A program made the position numbers and the translations under genes. A stretch of 64,000 bases of DNA, taken from Rhodoblastus sp963736175 (GTDB lineage: Bacteria > Pseudomonadota > Alphaproteobacteria > Rhizobiales > Beijerinckiaceae). The notes beneath the pieces are model-generated. The model was not told the DNA's origin. It made no database searches and was given only the letters and a program-made list of their open reading frames with translations. The stretch is taken from contig CAVTNU010000036.1 of assembly GCA_963736175.1 (NCBI GenBank), forward strand, positions 1-64,000. The letters run 5' to 3'. This document shows positions 1 to 8,063 of this stretch, one piece after another (the stretch's first letter is position 1; every line of letters starts with the position of its first letter).

Positions 1-26
1 AACTTTTTCATCCAATCGTCAAAATT

Positions 27-370
27 TTAGGCGCCGGCTGACGCACGCAGTTTTTTCAATTCGCCGCGGAGGCCTGCGAACGGTTAAAAACGCGCGTCCG
101 CGGCCAACCGCATGGCCCGATCTTCAGCCGTAATGATGAATTCGCGGGCGCCGCTCGCCATCACGCGTCTTGCGACACGGCGGCCTGGCCTTCGACGACG
201 CGCAGACAGAGACCCGGAAGGCCTTTGCGGCCTTTTTCGGCGCTGGCGACGATGCCGCGCAATTCCTGCAAACAGTTCAGCAGCGCCGCCTCTAGCCTCG
301 CGTCGGCGATCGACGGGGCGCTCAACGCGCAATGCATAGCTTCGAGTTCCTGAACGACACGCCTGACCAT
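27..370 (-). pseudogene. Probable decayed small gene (frameshift plus internal stop)
   Basis: On the minus strand, an ATG at 370 opens 69 residues of normal-looking, mostly helical protein ending at a stop at 161. From about 185 down, the good coding character moves to another frame, which reads MASGAREFIITAEDRAMRL and stops at 84. The same frame then continues with GLRGELKKLRASAGA to a stop at 27. Joined, this would give a protein of about 114 residues. The start of the second frame is arginine-rich and looks like a shadow, which supports a frame switch rather than two genes. I do not recognise the family. It lies at the edge of the flagellar island. A chance shadow ORF or sequencing errors are possible. 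Confidence 0.35.
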
Positions 371-462
371 TTACGCCACCAACCTTCGAACGGCCGGAAG
401 CGTATAACGGACTGGTTAAATTTCACTCAAAGGCAAGGCTGACGGCGGAAAAATGGCGCCGT

Positions 463-879
463 TCAGCCCGCGACGGCGTGATGCGTGGGCAAGTAGGGCG
501 TGATGGATGGACGGGGGGCGCCGCCCTGCTCCAGCTTGGCGTTCAGCGAATCGACGAAGGCCGAGGCGATCGCGTTCTGACGAACGCTTTCCGGCACGAC
601 AGTCGCCTTGGCGGGCGGCGGCGCTTGCATCACCGGCGTCTGCATCACAGGTTCGTCCCGTTCCAGCACCCGTTCCCGCTCTTGCGTCGACGCCTTCGCC
701 AACACCGTTTTCGCCTCCGATTCGAAGGCCGCCCCGGCGGCCGGATTTTGCAAAATCTCGCAAACTTCGGCGATCGTGCGATCCATCGACACGAGAGCGC
801 GATATTCCGGCATTTGCAACAAGCGCTGGCGCAAATCCTCGCGCAACGCACGAAGCGAGTTCAAGGTGTCCTGTGCCAT
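463..879 (-). CDS. Hypothetical protein, 138 aa
   Basis: The protein begins MAQDTLNSLRALREDLRQ. This start is preferred over an ATG 13 codons upstream because GGGAG lies 8 nt before it. Residues 1-65 look helical and amphipathic. The middle is rich in Glu/Arg and then Pro/Ala (PPPAKA), and the C-terminus contains PSITPYLPTHH. No signal peptide or membrane segment is visible. It is divergent from the next gene and sits at the edge of the flagellar region. I do not recognise the family, and function is unknown. Confidence 0.6.
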   Translation of the reverse strand: MAQDTLNSLRALREDLRQRLLQMPEYRALVSMDRTIAEVCEILQNPAAGAAFESEAKTVLAKASTQERERVLERDEPVMQTPVMQAPPPAKATVVPESVRQNAIASAFVDSLNAKLEQGGAPRPSITPYLPTHHAVAG

Positions 880-1086
880 AGGCGAATCTCCCAATCTCAT
901 CGGCGAAATGTGAAACATCTAACTTGAGCGAAGCTGACGTCCCGCAAGAGAGCCTGACGCAGGCTTCCCGTCCGCTTCGCAAGGCTCGCTAAAGGAAGGC
1001 TTGTTTCTATGGTCCGGCGGTGAGGACGCCTCTTGCTCCGGCCCGTCAAATATATTTGCAAGCCTATGTGAAGGAACGAACATTCA

Positions 1087-1416
1087 ATGCTCCGACTGCG
1101 CGAATCTTTGACATTGGCGAATTGCGGCGATTCGAACGAAAGTCCGGATATCTTGCGCAAAACAATGCTGGAACTGGCCTGCGCGCTCGAGTCCAACCTT
1201 ACCGTCGAGGCGCGCCGCGCCGCCGATGAGCTGATGAAAACGGTCAGGCGCAAATATGCCGAACGCCCCGACCTCTCCTTCGCCCATGTCGTCGCCAGAC
1301 TGACCAGCGCCGACATCAGAGCCCGCGACCAGATCGGCGAACCCTTGAGCGCGACGCAGAAGGCTCGTTTTCGATCGGCGATCGCCGAACGGCGCCGCCT
1401 GCCTGACGTCGCTTGA
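1087..1416 (+). CDS. Hypothetical protein, 109 aa
   Basis: A small soluble, charged and largely helical protein with no signal peptide or membrane segment. AAGGA lies about 11 nt before the ATG. The central part (about residues 28-75) is Glu/Arg/Ala-rich and the C-terminus is Arg-rich. It lies 87 bp upstream of the PilZ protein on the same strand, so the two may be co-transcribed. No family recognised. The long antisense ORF on the other strand is Arg/His-rich and looks like a shadow. Confidence 0.5.
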   Translation: MLRLRESLTLANCGDSNESPDILRKTMLELACALESNLTVEARRAADELMKTVRRKYAERPDLSFAHVVARLTSADIRARDQIGEPLSATQKARFRSAIAERRRLPDVA

Positions 1417-1503
1417 ATACCGCCGGCTTGCTTGGATGAAACGAAACTTGGACGCAAAGGAATCATCAATGATTTCGCGACGGCGGCGATCGGAGGACGG
1501 GCC

Positions 1504-1959
1504 ATGGCCGAAGATATTCTGACCGCCGTCAAGATCGGAAACGGCCTGCTTGGATCGCTCCGACGCGGCGCGCTGCAGTGCTTTTCGAGAAAGCGTCCGT
1601 TGGTGACCTATACGGTGGCGATCACGCCGGAGCGAAGCCTGATCGACAAACGCACGACGAACCGACGCAGAACCAGGCTTCGTTCCGGCAAAATTCTCGA
1701 CGCCAACAACCGCTTTTTGATCGAATGTTCTATTCAGGACCGTTCTTTCGACGGCATTAGGTTGCGATTGATGAAAAACACGGCGATACCGGCGATCTTC
1801 GGCTTCTACGACGACGAATCGCAAATCGTCGTCCAGGCGCAGACGGCCTGGCGGCGCAATGAAATTCTCGGCGCCCGCATCCTTTCGAAGGAGCCGGTGC
1901 GGCTCAACGAAAAGCAGCGCGCCAGTCTGCGCAACAAATTTTACGCGATGCCCGATTGA
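1504..1959 (+). CDS. PilZ-domain protein (probable c-di-GMP receptor), 151 aa
   Basis: The ATG at 1504 follows a strong GGAGG 8 nt upstream, so I prefer it to an in-frame start 24 codons earlier. Residues 54-58 (RRRTR) and 79-84 (DRSFDG) match the two halves of the PilZ c-di-GMP-binding signature, RxxxR and D/N-x-S-x-x-G. A C-terminal strand (AQTAWRRNEILGARI) matches the usual end of the PilZ barrel. PilZ proteins bind cyclic di-GMP and commonly control motility or polysaccharide synthesis. Its place beside ftcR and the flagellar genes suggests a motility role, which is inference. The N-terminal 45 residues are not recognisable. Confidence 0.7.
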   Translation: MAEDILTAVKIGNGLLGSLRRGALQCFSRKRPLVTYTVAITPERSLIDKRTTNRRRTRLRSGKILDANNRFLIECSIQDRSFDGIRLRLMKNTAIPAIFGFYDDESQIVVQAQTAWRRNEILGARILSKEPVRLNEKQRASLRNKFYAMPD

Positions 1960-2070
1960 GGCGCCGCCGGCAAAAATACCGTCAAGGGTTTCGAACGCGC
2001 GCAACCCGGCGCGATCGGCGCTGCGCCAATTCGTCCGGGTTGTCGCATGCGATGAAGCGGCGCGTTGGCC

Positions 2071-2742
2071 TCAAACGAGGGTGAGGCAATAGCCGAGGTA
2101 GCGCTTGGAATCGATCGGATCATAACCAAGGCGGTAGCGAAGCTTCTTGCGCAGCTTGCTCAAATGGCTTTCAACCACGTCCTCTTCGACATTTTCATCG
2201 AAGATGCCGTAAATCGCGTTGAAAATCTGCGTTTTCGAGACTCGCTTGCCCTGGTTCGCCACCAAATATTCGAGAATGCGGCGCTCGCGACGCGGCAGGG
2301 GCAAAGCTTCGCCTTTGATTTCGGGATCGCGACCGTCGAAATAGACGCGGATCTCGCCAATGACCTTGTATTCCGGCTGCGGCTCGTTACGGCGGCGGAT
2401 CGCGCTGACGCGCGCCATGATTTCGCGAACATGCACCGGTTTGCGGATCACGTCGTCGACGCCGGCCGCGAAAAGCTCCAGCGTTTGTTCCAACGACTGG
2501 GAATCGTTAAGCGCTATCACGGGAACCTGACAACGCTCCCGGATGATTTTCGGGTAGACTTGGCGATTGCTGCAATCGCCGATCAAAATGGCTTCAATGG
2601 CCTGGAGATCAGGCTTGTTGGCGCCGACCACCCATTCCTTGAACTCGTCCGGCCGCAGCCCGGTTGAGGCGACGCCCTCACGATCGAAACTCGTCGTATA
2701 GCCCGACTTCACGATATCTCGATCATCGACGATGACAAACAT
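2071..2742 (-). CDS. ftcR: Flagellar transcriptional regulator FtcR (response-regulator type)
   Basis: 223 residues. The N-terminal receiver-like domain (about 1-115) keeps VDDRD near the start, D56 in ILIGDCSN as the likely phospho-acceptor, and K101 in IRKPV. A C-terminal OmpR/PhoB-type winged helix (about 125-223) ends ...DSKRYLGYCLTLV. Length, sequence style and position match FtcR of Brucella and Rem of Sinorhizobium, which activate flagellar genes. AGGGGGG precedes the ATG by a few nt. No partner histidine kinase is adjacent, as is usual for this family. A perfect CtrA-type box lies about 220 bp upstream. It probably controls the surrounding flagellar operons. Confidence 0.88.
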   Translation of the reverse strand: MFVIVDDRDIVKSGYTTSFDREGVASTGLRPDEFKEWVVGANKPDLQAIEAILIGDCSNRQVYPKIIRERCQVPVIALNDSQSLEQTLELFAAGVDDVIRKPVHVREIMARVSAIRRRNEPQPEYKVIGEIRVYFDGRDPEIKGEALPLPRRERRILEYLVANQGKRVSKTQIFNAIYGIFDENVEEDVVESHLSKLRKKLRYRLGYDPIDSKRYLGYCLTLV

Positions 2743-3231
2743 CGAACCCCCCTGCCGAATTCTGCTTCACATTTCTCGCGGATCGCGTATCGGCCAGCAC
2801 ACGCACTGCGTGTATTTTATGCCCCGACACAACCCACGCCTTGGAAACGCTTTACGAAAACCCGACGCAATCAAACCAATCTGCGCAGAACGCCCGACCG
2901 GATTTTCAACCCGTTGGGGTCGAGCGCGGCGCGCCTCTGCTTCGCCTAGGTTGTGGAATTAGGGTTAATTTCGAGTTAATGGCGGCCAAGTTCGCGAATT
3001 TTGATTTTTGTCCGTAAATTTTCCCTGCCGCTTGAACGTCTTAGTTTTTTGGCGGGACGCGCGCCCGCAAACGCCTGGGCATAAATCAAATTCAATTTCT
3101 TAAAATCGCAGCCGTTTCCATCGATCCGAGGCCCGTTGCGCCGTTTTCGCGCGACGCCAGAAGGCGATCGTTAACCGGTCCTAGAGAGCCAAGCTTCAGA
3201 CTAATTCGGTTCGGCGAGTTCGGTTGTTTAT
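2743..3231. other. Divergent intergenic region between ftcR and the J-domain gene
   Basis: 489 bp with no convincing gene. It is more AT-rich than its surroundings and contains a perfect TTAA-N7-TTAA box at 2965-2979 and a TTAACC at about 3172. It should hold the promoters of both flanking genes. No tRNA or clear terminator seen. Confidence 0.6.
2965..2979. promoter_or_regulatory. Perfect CtrA-type binding box
   Basis: TTAA, seven bases (tttcgag), TTAA. This is the full CtrA recognition motif of alphaproteobacteria, in the non-coding region between ftcR and the J-domain gene. It suggests cell-cycle control of flagellar gene entry through ftcR. The motif is seen; the regulation is inferred. 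Confidence 0.55.
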
Positions 3232-3657
3232 ATGCGTGCCAAGATCAATGATCCGCAAACCCATGTTTTCGAGCAAATTCTCGATGAGGTCCGCGAAAAC
3301 AACGATTTTTTTGCCTCGTCCGCAAGCGACGGTTTCCGCCGCGCGGCCTGGAGCGCCGTCAATTTCCCCGACGCGGTCTATGTCGACGCCGCCCGCGTTC
3401 GCCAAGTCTATGCGCCCGACGCGCCCGCCCGCGCGGAACCGCCTAAAAAGCCCAAACGCAGCGTCGCCGAGGAGCTTCAACTGACGCCCGATCTGAGCGT
3501 CGAAGAAATCAATCGCCGTCGCCGCAGTTTCGCGCGCGAAAATCATCCAGACCATTGTTGCGAGCATGAGCGCGCGCAAGCCGAAGAGAGAATGGCGAGC
3601 GCCAACGCCATGATCGACCACGCCCTGACCGAGGCCAAACGCCGCCAGCATAATTAA
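3232..3657 (+). CDS. J-domain-like (DnaJ-related) protein, 141 aa
   Basis: The C-terminal third (about residues 78-141) resembles the core of a J domain: LTPDLSVEEINRRRRSFARE, then the diagnostic HPD tripeptide at residues 105-107, then a helix with AEERMASANAMIDHAL. J domains stimulate the ATPase of DnaK-type chaperones. The rest of DnaJ (Gly/Phe linker, zinc fingers, C-terminal domains) is absent. The N-terminal 75 residues are unfamiliar. It lies between ftcR and the flagellar transglycosylase, so it may serve flagellar assembly, which is inference. HPD is followed by HCC, giving cysteines just after the motif. Confidence 0.65.
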   Translation: MRAKINDPQTHVFEQILDEVRENNDFFASSASDGFRRAAWSAVNFPDAVYVDAARVRQVYAPDAPARAEPPKKPKRSVAEELQLTPDLSVEEINRRRRSFARENHPDHCCEHERAQAEERMASANAMIDHALTEAKRRQHN

Positions 3658-3719
3658 GCCCGGCGCCGCCGGCATAATCGATGCGCCAGAAAAAAATGCG
3701 CCCGGCGCGAAACATCCGA

Positions 3720-4298
3720 TCATTGGCCGCAAAACCGCCTCGCATTGTCGGTCCAGCCGCCCATGCCGCTGCGCACCATATTGCCGATAACGGCGCAAAC
3801 ATATTTTTTCTGCGCCGGATTATTGTCCGGTCCCGCATTATAGCGGGCGACCGCCATCGTCCATGAACTCTCACGCGCGCGCAGCTGTTTCAGGAATTGC
3901 GCCGCATAATCGACATTGCGCCTTGCGTCGAACATGTCTTCGAGCGAAGCGAAATTTTTCGAATGAAAACGATGATTGATCTGCATGCAGCCGATATCGA
4001 TGAATTTTGCGCCACGGCTGCTCGCCAGCCGAAAGCGGCCGATCGCCTCATGCAGATTGGTCGAGGCGACGGCTTCGCCGTCGATATTCATCGCGTAAGG
4101 CTGCAGGACGCCGTGACTGCCTGTTTCCGTGAGTCCCACCGAGTAAAGAACGCCAAGCGGAATATTCTGCGCGCGGGCGGCGCGCGCCATTTCCTGCTCG
4201 CAAAGATGACCCGGCTCTGCGCCGGCGAAGCCGCTAAAGATACAGGCCATCGCCGCTAATAGTAGGCGCAGGGCCCGTTCCGCTGATCTGCGTATCAT
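3720..4298 (-). CDS. Lytic transglycosylase (SLT domain) of the flagellar cluster
   Basis: 192 residues with a signal peptide (Arg-rich start, hydrophobic stretch to about residue 24, AGA cleavage-like site). The goose-lysozyme-like SLT domain has catalytic E58 in GLTETGSHG, then GCMQINHRFHSKNF and MAVARYNAGP, all typical of this fold. It would cut periplasmic peptidoglycan so that the flagellar rod can pass, as SltF does in Rhodobacter. It overlaps the 3-prime end of fliK by 65 bp. An ATG at 4250 would shorten the overlap but leave a poor signal peptide. Four cysteines could form disulfides. Confidence 0.8.
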   Translation of the reverse strand: MIRRSAERALRLLLAAMACIFSGFAGAEPGHLCEQEMARAARAQNIPLGVLYSVGLTETGSHGVLQPYAMNIDGEAVASTNLHEAIGRFRLASSRGAKFIDIGCMQINHRFHSKNFASLEDMFDARRNVDYAAQFLKQLRARESSWTMAVARYNAGPDNNPAQKKYVCAVIGNMVRSGMGGWTDNARRFCGQ

Positions 4299-6825
4299 TC
4301 GGCATATCCTGCTGCTGTCGTTGCCCGTTCGAAGATTTTTCGCCGAAGGATCGCCCGCCGGCCCCCGAGGCCGCAGCCCCGTTGTCGCCGCCAGACGAAG
4401 CCCCCATCATATTGCCGCCCCCCGACGAGCCGTTGGCGCCGCCGCCGGAATTGGCGTTCGCCCCGCCCGAAGACGTCGTCAGGCGCACCGAGTCGAGATT
4501 GACGCCAGCCTCATGCAGACGCGCCTGCATGCTGTCGGCGTTGTCTTCGATCAGGCGCAAGGTGCTGTGCTGCTCCGCGCTCACCGACATTTCCACCCTG
4601 CCGCCGGCGCTCTTCAGCGTGACGGAGACAGAACCGAGATTTTCCGGATTGAGCGTGATCTCCAACTGCCGCGCCACCCCACCCGCGCGCGGCGATGGGT
4701 TCGAGGGATCGCCAGCGGGTGTATTCTGCGGCTGATTGGCCGGCGCTTGCGCGCCGTCGGAGGCTCCCGTATCGCCGAGGGCGTTGGCGACCGCCTGCGA
4801 TAATTGGCTCATAACCGAAGCGCCGAGCGCATCGTCGGATATCGAAGCCGTTGCGACGGCCACCGGCTGGGCATCGACGGCGCCCAGATCGGCAAGTAGA
4901 GAGCTGGTCTTACCCGCGCCGCCCGCGGAGGCTTGAGCAGTCGCGCTCGACGCCGTTACGGTCGAATCGCCGGCGACGTCTGAAGTGGGTGGACTAGCCG
5001 GCTGCGCTGCTTCGCGCCAGTCGACCGGCGGCAAGAAGGCCCGCTGCGACACGACGTCGGCGGTGATGGCGGGTCCATTGGCGGAGACCGCTCCGGTCGA
5101 CGCGCGCGAGAAGGCAACGCGATCGGTCGGCGCGGCGTTCGCTTTCGGCGCCGCTGTTCCCGTAAGCAACGCGGAAGCGGAAAGCGCGGCGCTCTGTTCG
5201 GCGCTGGCGCTTTGAACCGACACGCCGGCGTCGATGACGGCGGCAAGCGTGGCGGCCGAAGACGCCGCCTGAGTCTGGTCGCTGTTGACCGGCGAAGCGT
5301 CCTGGACAGGCGTGGAGCCAGCCGGCGCGCTTATCGGCGTCGCGGCGGCGTAAGCGCCCGCCAACAGGGGCGGCAGCACGTTTTGGCCCGACTGCGCATC
5401 GGTCCCGGTCAAGGGCGTCGACGTATTGCCTGTCGACGACGCGACCGAACCGCCAGCGCCGTCTTTGGCCGTGTCTGATTTCAGTTTGGTCGGCGCGGAC
5501 GCGCCGCCGGCGGCTTGTCGCCACGCCCAGTCGGCTCCGCCGCCTGAAACGCCGAGATTTGGCGCGTTCGCCGTCAATGGCTGCGAAACGGACGGAAGCA
5601 ACGATGAATTCGCCGCGCCGCGGCTGATAACGGGCGCGTTGTCGACGCCGCCAGCCGGCGCGACGCCGCCGCCCCTGCCGTCCGTCGCGCGCCCCGCGCC
5701 TTGATCCGTCCCGACGCTGGCGCCGCCCGCGGCCAAAGCGTTAGTCGACCACGAAAGCTGACCGGGTGGAGTGGAAGGCGAATTGGCGGCGGCGGCGCCA
5801 TTGGCGCGCGGGCCGAGGAATCCGGCGGTCGTTGACGCCGATGTCGCGACGCTCGCCGCTCCCGCAGCGCTGGGGGCGGACGCGGTCGTCGTCAACGTTT
5901 GCCGGCTTGAAAAACTGGACGGCGCATTGATCGCGACGGTCATATGGGCGCGCGCATCGACAGCGCCGCCGAACGTCTTCGCCAATGCGACGCTCGTCCC
6001 CGCTCCTGAATTGTCGGCTGAAGGCAAATTCGTCGAAGGCGCAAGCTGAATGGCGGAATTGACGGGCAAGTTGTTCGCGGCGCCAGCATCGACGATCCCA
6101 GCGCCGAAACCGCCGACCGTCGTCGCGCCCAAACTCCATCCGCCCGTCGTTTGCGCCAATGTCGCGCTTGTCCCCGAGGGGTCAACGTTCGACGCGCTCG
6201 CCGACGGCGCTTGCTGGCTTGCCAGACTGGATAACGAATTGGCCGCCAAGCCGCCGGATGCGGGGGCCAGCAGCGCGGCGGCGGGGGCTAGAGCGGCGGC
6301 GGGGGCTAGCGCGGCGGCGAGCGCGGCCACGGATGAGGTTGTGTCTTGGGCGATCACCGCCGTGTCGAGCGAACCGACAGGAACGTCGGCCGTCGGCGTG
6401 AGAGTCTGAACGTCTTGCGCCGATGACGCGTCCTGCGCCGCCAAAGGCGCCAGCGCCTTGTCCGTCGTCGCGGCGTTAGATCCACCCTCTCCGTCTTTGC
6501 CTGCGGCGTCCGGATGCGTCGTCGCGTCGGCTGGCGCGCCGCCGTCCGACCCGGCCCCGGCGCTCCAGCCATCGATCATTTGGCGCAATTTGGCGGCGGC
6601 GCCAGCGTCGAAGGCGTCGGCGGCCTGCGCATTCGTCAACGACGACGGAGGGCTCGACGAACCGAACGACGAATTGGGCTGAGCGCCTGCGTTGGCGAGC
6701 GCGTCGTCGAATGCGCCCGAATCGGCAGACGTTGACGTCGACCCGGCATTCTGCCCGTCGGCAAACTTCGATGAAACTATAGGCGTGGGCGCGAAATCCT
6801 GGGCGCGCAGAACGAGCGTATTCAT
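4234..6825 (-). CDS. fliK: Flagellar hook-length control protein FliK
   Basis: 863 residues, long for FliK. The first roughly 700 residues are low-complexity Ala/Ser/Thr/Gly-rich with 18-bp tandem repeats. The conserved C-terminal hook-length domain (about 735-800) contains ARQLEITLNPENLGSVSVTL, then a Gly/Ser-rich tail. FliK acts as a secreted ruler and switches the export apparatus (through FlhB) from hook to filament substrates. The start forms an ATGA overlap with the motC stop, so it belongs to the fliF-fliH-motB-motC-fliK run. Ruler length should influence hook length. Confidence 0.85.
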   Translation of the reverse strand: MNTLVLRAQDFAPTPIVSSKFADGQNAGSTSTSADSGAFDDALANAGAQPNSSFGSSSPPSSLTNAQAADAFDAGAAAKLRQMIDGWSAGAGSDGGAPADATTHPDAAGKDGEGGSNAATTDKALAPLAAQDASSAQDVQTLTPTADVPVGSLDTAVIAQDTTSSVAALAAALAPAAALAPAAALLAPASGGLAANSLSSLASQQAPSASASNVDPSGTSATLAQTTGGWSLGATTVGGFGAGIVDAGAANNLPVNSAIQLAPSTNLPSADNSGAGTSVALAKTFGGAVDARAHMTVAINAPSSFSSRQTLTTTASAPSAAGAASVATSASTTAGFLGPRANGAAAANSPSTPPGQLSWSTNALAAGGASVGTDQGAGRATDGRGGGVAPAGGVDNAPVISRGAANSSLLPSVSQPLTANAPNLGVSGGGADWAWRQAAGGASAPTKLKSDTAKDGAGGSVASSTGNTSTPLTGTDAQSGQNVLPPLLAGAYAAATPISAPAGSTPVQDASPVNSDQTQAASSAATLAAVIDAGVSVQSASAEQSAALSASALLTGTAAPKANAAPTDRVAFSRASTGAVSANGPAITADVVSQRAFLPPVDWREAAQPASPPTSDVAGDSTVTASSATAQASAGGAGKTSSLLADLGAVDAQPVAVATASISDDALGASVMSQLSQAVANALGDTGASDGAQAPANQPQNTPAGDPSNPSPRAGGVARQLEITLNPENLGSVSVTLKSAGGRVEMSVSAEQHSTLRLIEDNADSMQARLHEAGVNLDSVRLTTSSGGANANSGGGANGSSGGGNMMGASSGGDNGAAASGAGGRSFGEKSSNGQRQQQDMPNDTQISGTGPAPTISGDGLYL
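6275..6318. repeat. 18-bp tandem repeats inside fliK
   Basis: Two nearly identical 18-bp units (6275-6292 and 6293-6310) and part of a third. On the minus strand they encode LAPAAA-type hexapeptides. In-frame expansion or loss would change FliK length without a frameshift. Confidence 0.7.
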
Positions 6826-8063
6826 GGCGACGCCTTTTTCAGAGATTCGTTGGCGGATTCGAGCGCGTTTTCGGCGATTTTAATCGCCTCGTCGGCCTCG
6901 GCGGCCTTTCCATTGGCGGGCGCGGGCGGCGGCGGCGTGTCGAACGGATCGTCATTGACGTCACGAATATCCCTGGCGACCAACTCCACCGCTTCACATA
7001 ATTCGGCGTCCGCACGCGTCAGCTTGGCTTTTTCGCTGCTGTCCAGCAAATGCGTCTGGTTCCCATAGCGTTCGCTCGCAACAAGCGCAGCCCCGCGATA
7101 AAGCTTAGCTCGCGCCAAATCGACCGACCCGTCCTGCGACAAGGTCATAGCCTTTTCCGCCGCCAAAGCGCCGACCGCGCTGCGCCCCGCCATCACGCTC
7201 GCGCGCGCCATCGTGAGATAGACGTCGCGACGAGCGTCGGGCGTCAAGTTTTGTGTCAATTCGTCGAGATTGGCGAACTCGGCCACATCGATCGTCAAAC
7301 TGAAGCGCGCCACCGCTTGTGAAAATTGTTTGAAAAAGTTGTCGGCGTAGGGCGAATAGCGAAAGCGATCCATATATTGGCGCGACAGCGCCCCATATTT
7401 CGCTAGATCGCGCGATCCGCCGATCAAGGAGACTTCGCGGCGCAAGGCCGCTTCCTCGACCAGACTGCCCGGCATCAACAGGCGCGCCAGATCCAGACGT
7501 TCGATCGCCTTGTCCTTTTCCGCCGGCGGGAAGAGCATGGATTGAACGAAAGCGATATGGCCGCCGAGGCTCAAGTCGAGGTCGCGCGGATCGATATCCG
7601 CCAACCACCGCTTGGCTTCCTTTTCACGGCCTTCCATATAGGCCAACGCGCCCTTGGCGAGCGATTCCTCCTCCTTGGCGAAGTGCTTGGCGTCGAGAAT
7701 TTGCCGCATCAGCTGCGGTTGCCCACCGCTCACCAGATACGCGATCAGCGCGCGCGCATTCTTGCGGTCCTCCCATGTCTCCGGCGGCGCCTTGGCGAAA
7801 TCCTCGCCCAGCTTCGCCATCATCCTCGGCTGTTCGGCATAGGCGTCGCGATCGCCGGCGGCCAGTCGCGCCTGAACGTCCTGCAAAGCGCGCACAAGCG
7901 CGACAGGCGAATCCGGTTTCTCCGGCGCCACCACGAGCGCGATGGGCGTATCGGCTTTTTCATGCGCCTCGGGTTCGTGCGCCGCGGCGCACGTAGCGAA
8001 TACAACGGCGAAGACGCCCGTCGCAATCAACCGAATCGTTCGAACCATGCCAAGTCGTCTCAT
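6822..8063 (-). CDS. motC: Periplasmic motor protein MotC
   Basis: 413 residues with a signal peptide ending near CAAAHEPEAHE. The sequence matches rhizobial MotC in length, position between motB and fliK, and a helical repeat-rich body. MotC is a periplasmic protein found in rhizobia that binds MotB and is needed for flagellar rotation. MotE (15118-15927 here) is its dedicated folding partner. It overlaps motB by ATGA at the start and fliK at the end, so the three genes are translationally coupled. Confidence 0.85.
   Translation of the reverse strand: MRRLGMVRTIRLIATGVFAVVFATCAAAHEPEAHEKADTPIALVVAPEKPDSPVALVRALQDVQARLAAGDRDAYAEQPRMMAKLGEDFAKAPPETWEDRKNARALIAYLVSGGQPQLMRQILDAKHFAKEEESLAKGALAYMEGREKEAKRWLADIDPRDLDLSLGGHIAFVQSMLFPPAEKDKAIERLDLARLLMPGSLVEEAALRREVSLIGGSRDLAKYGALSRQYMDRFRYSPYADNFFKQFSQAVARFSLTIDVAEFANLDELTQNLTPDARRDVYLTMARASVMAGRSAVGALAAEKAMTLSQDGSVDLARAKLYRGAALVASERYGNQTHLLDSSEKAKLTRADAELCEAVELVARDIRDVNDDPFDTPPPPAPANGKAAEADEAIKIAENALESANESLKKASP

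Noticed and set aside
1084..2004. 306-codon minus-strand frame over the PilZ gene
   Set aside because: Covers a convincing PilZ gene with a strong ribosome site on the plus strand; the antisense product has shadow-like Arg/Gln/Asp composition.
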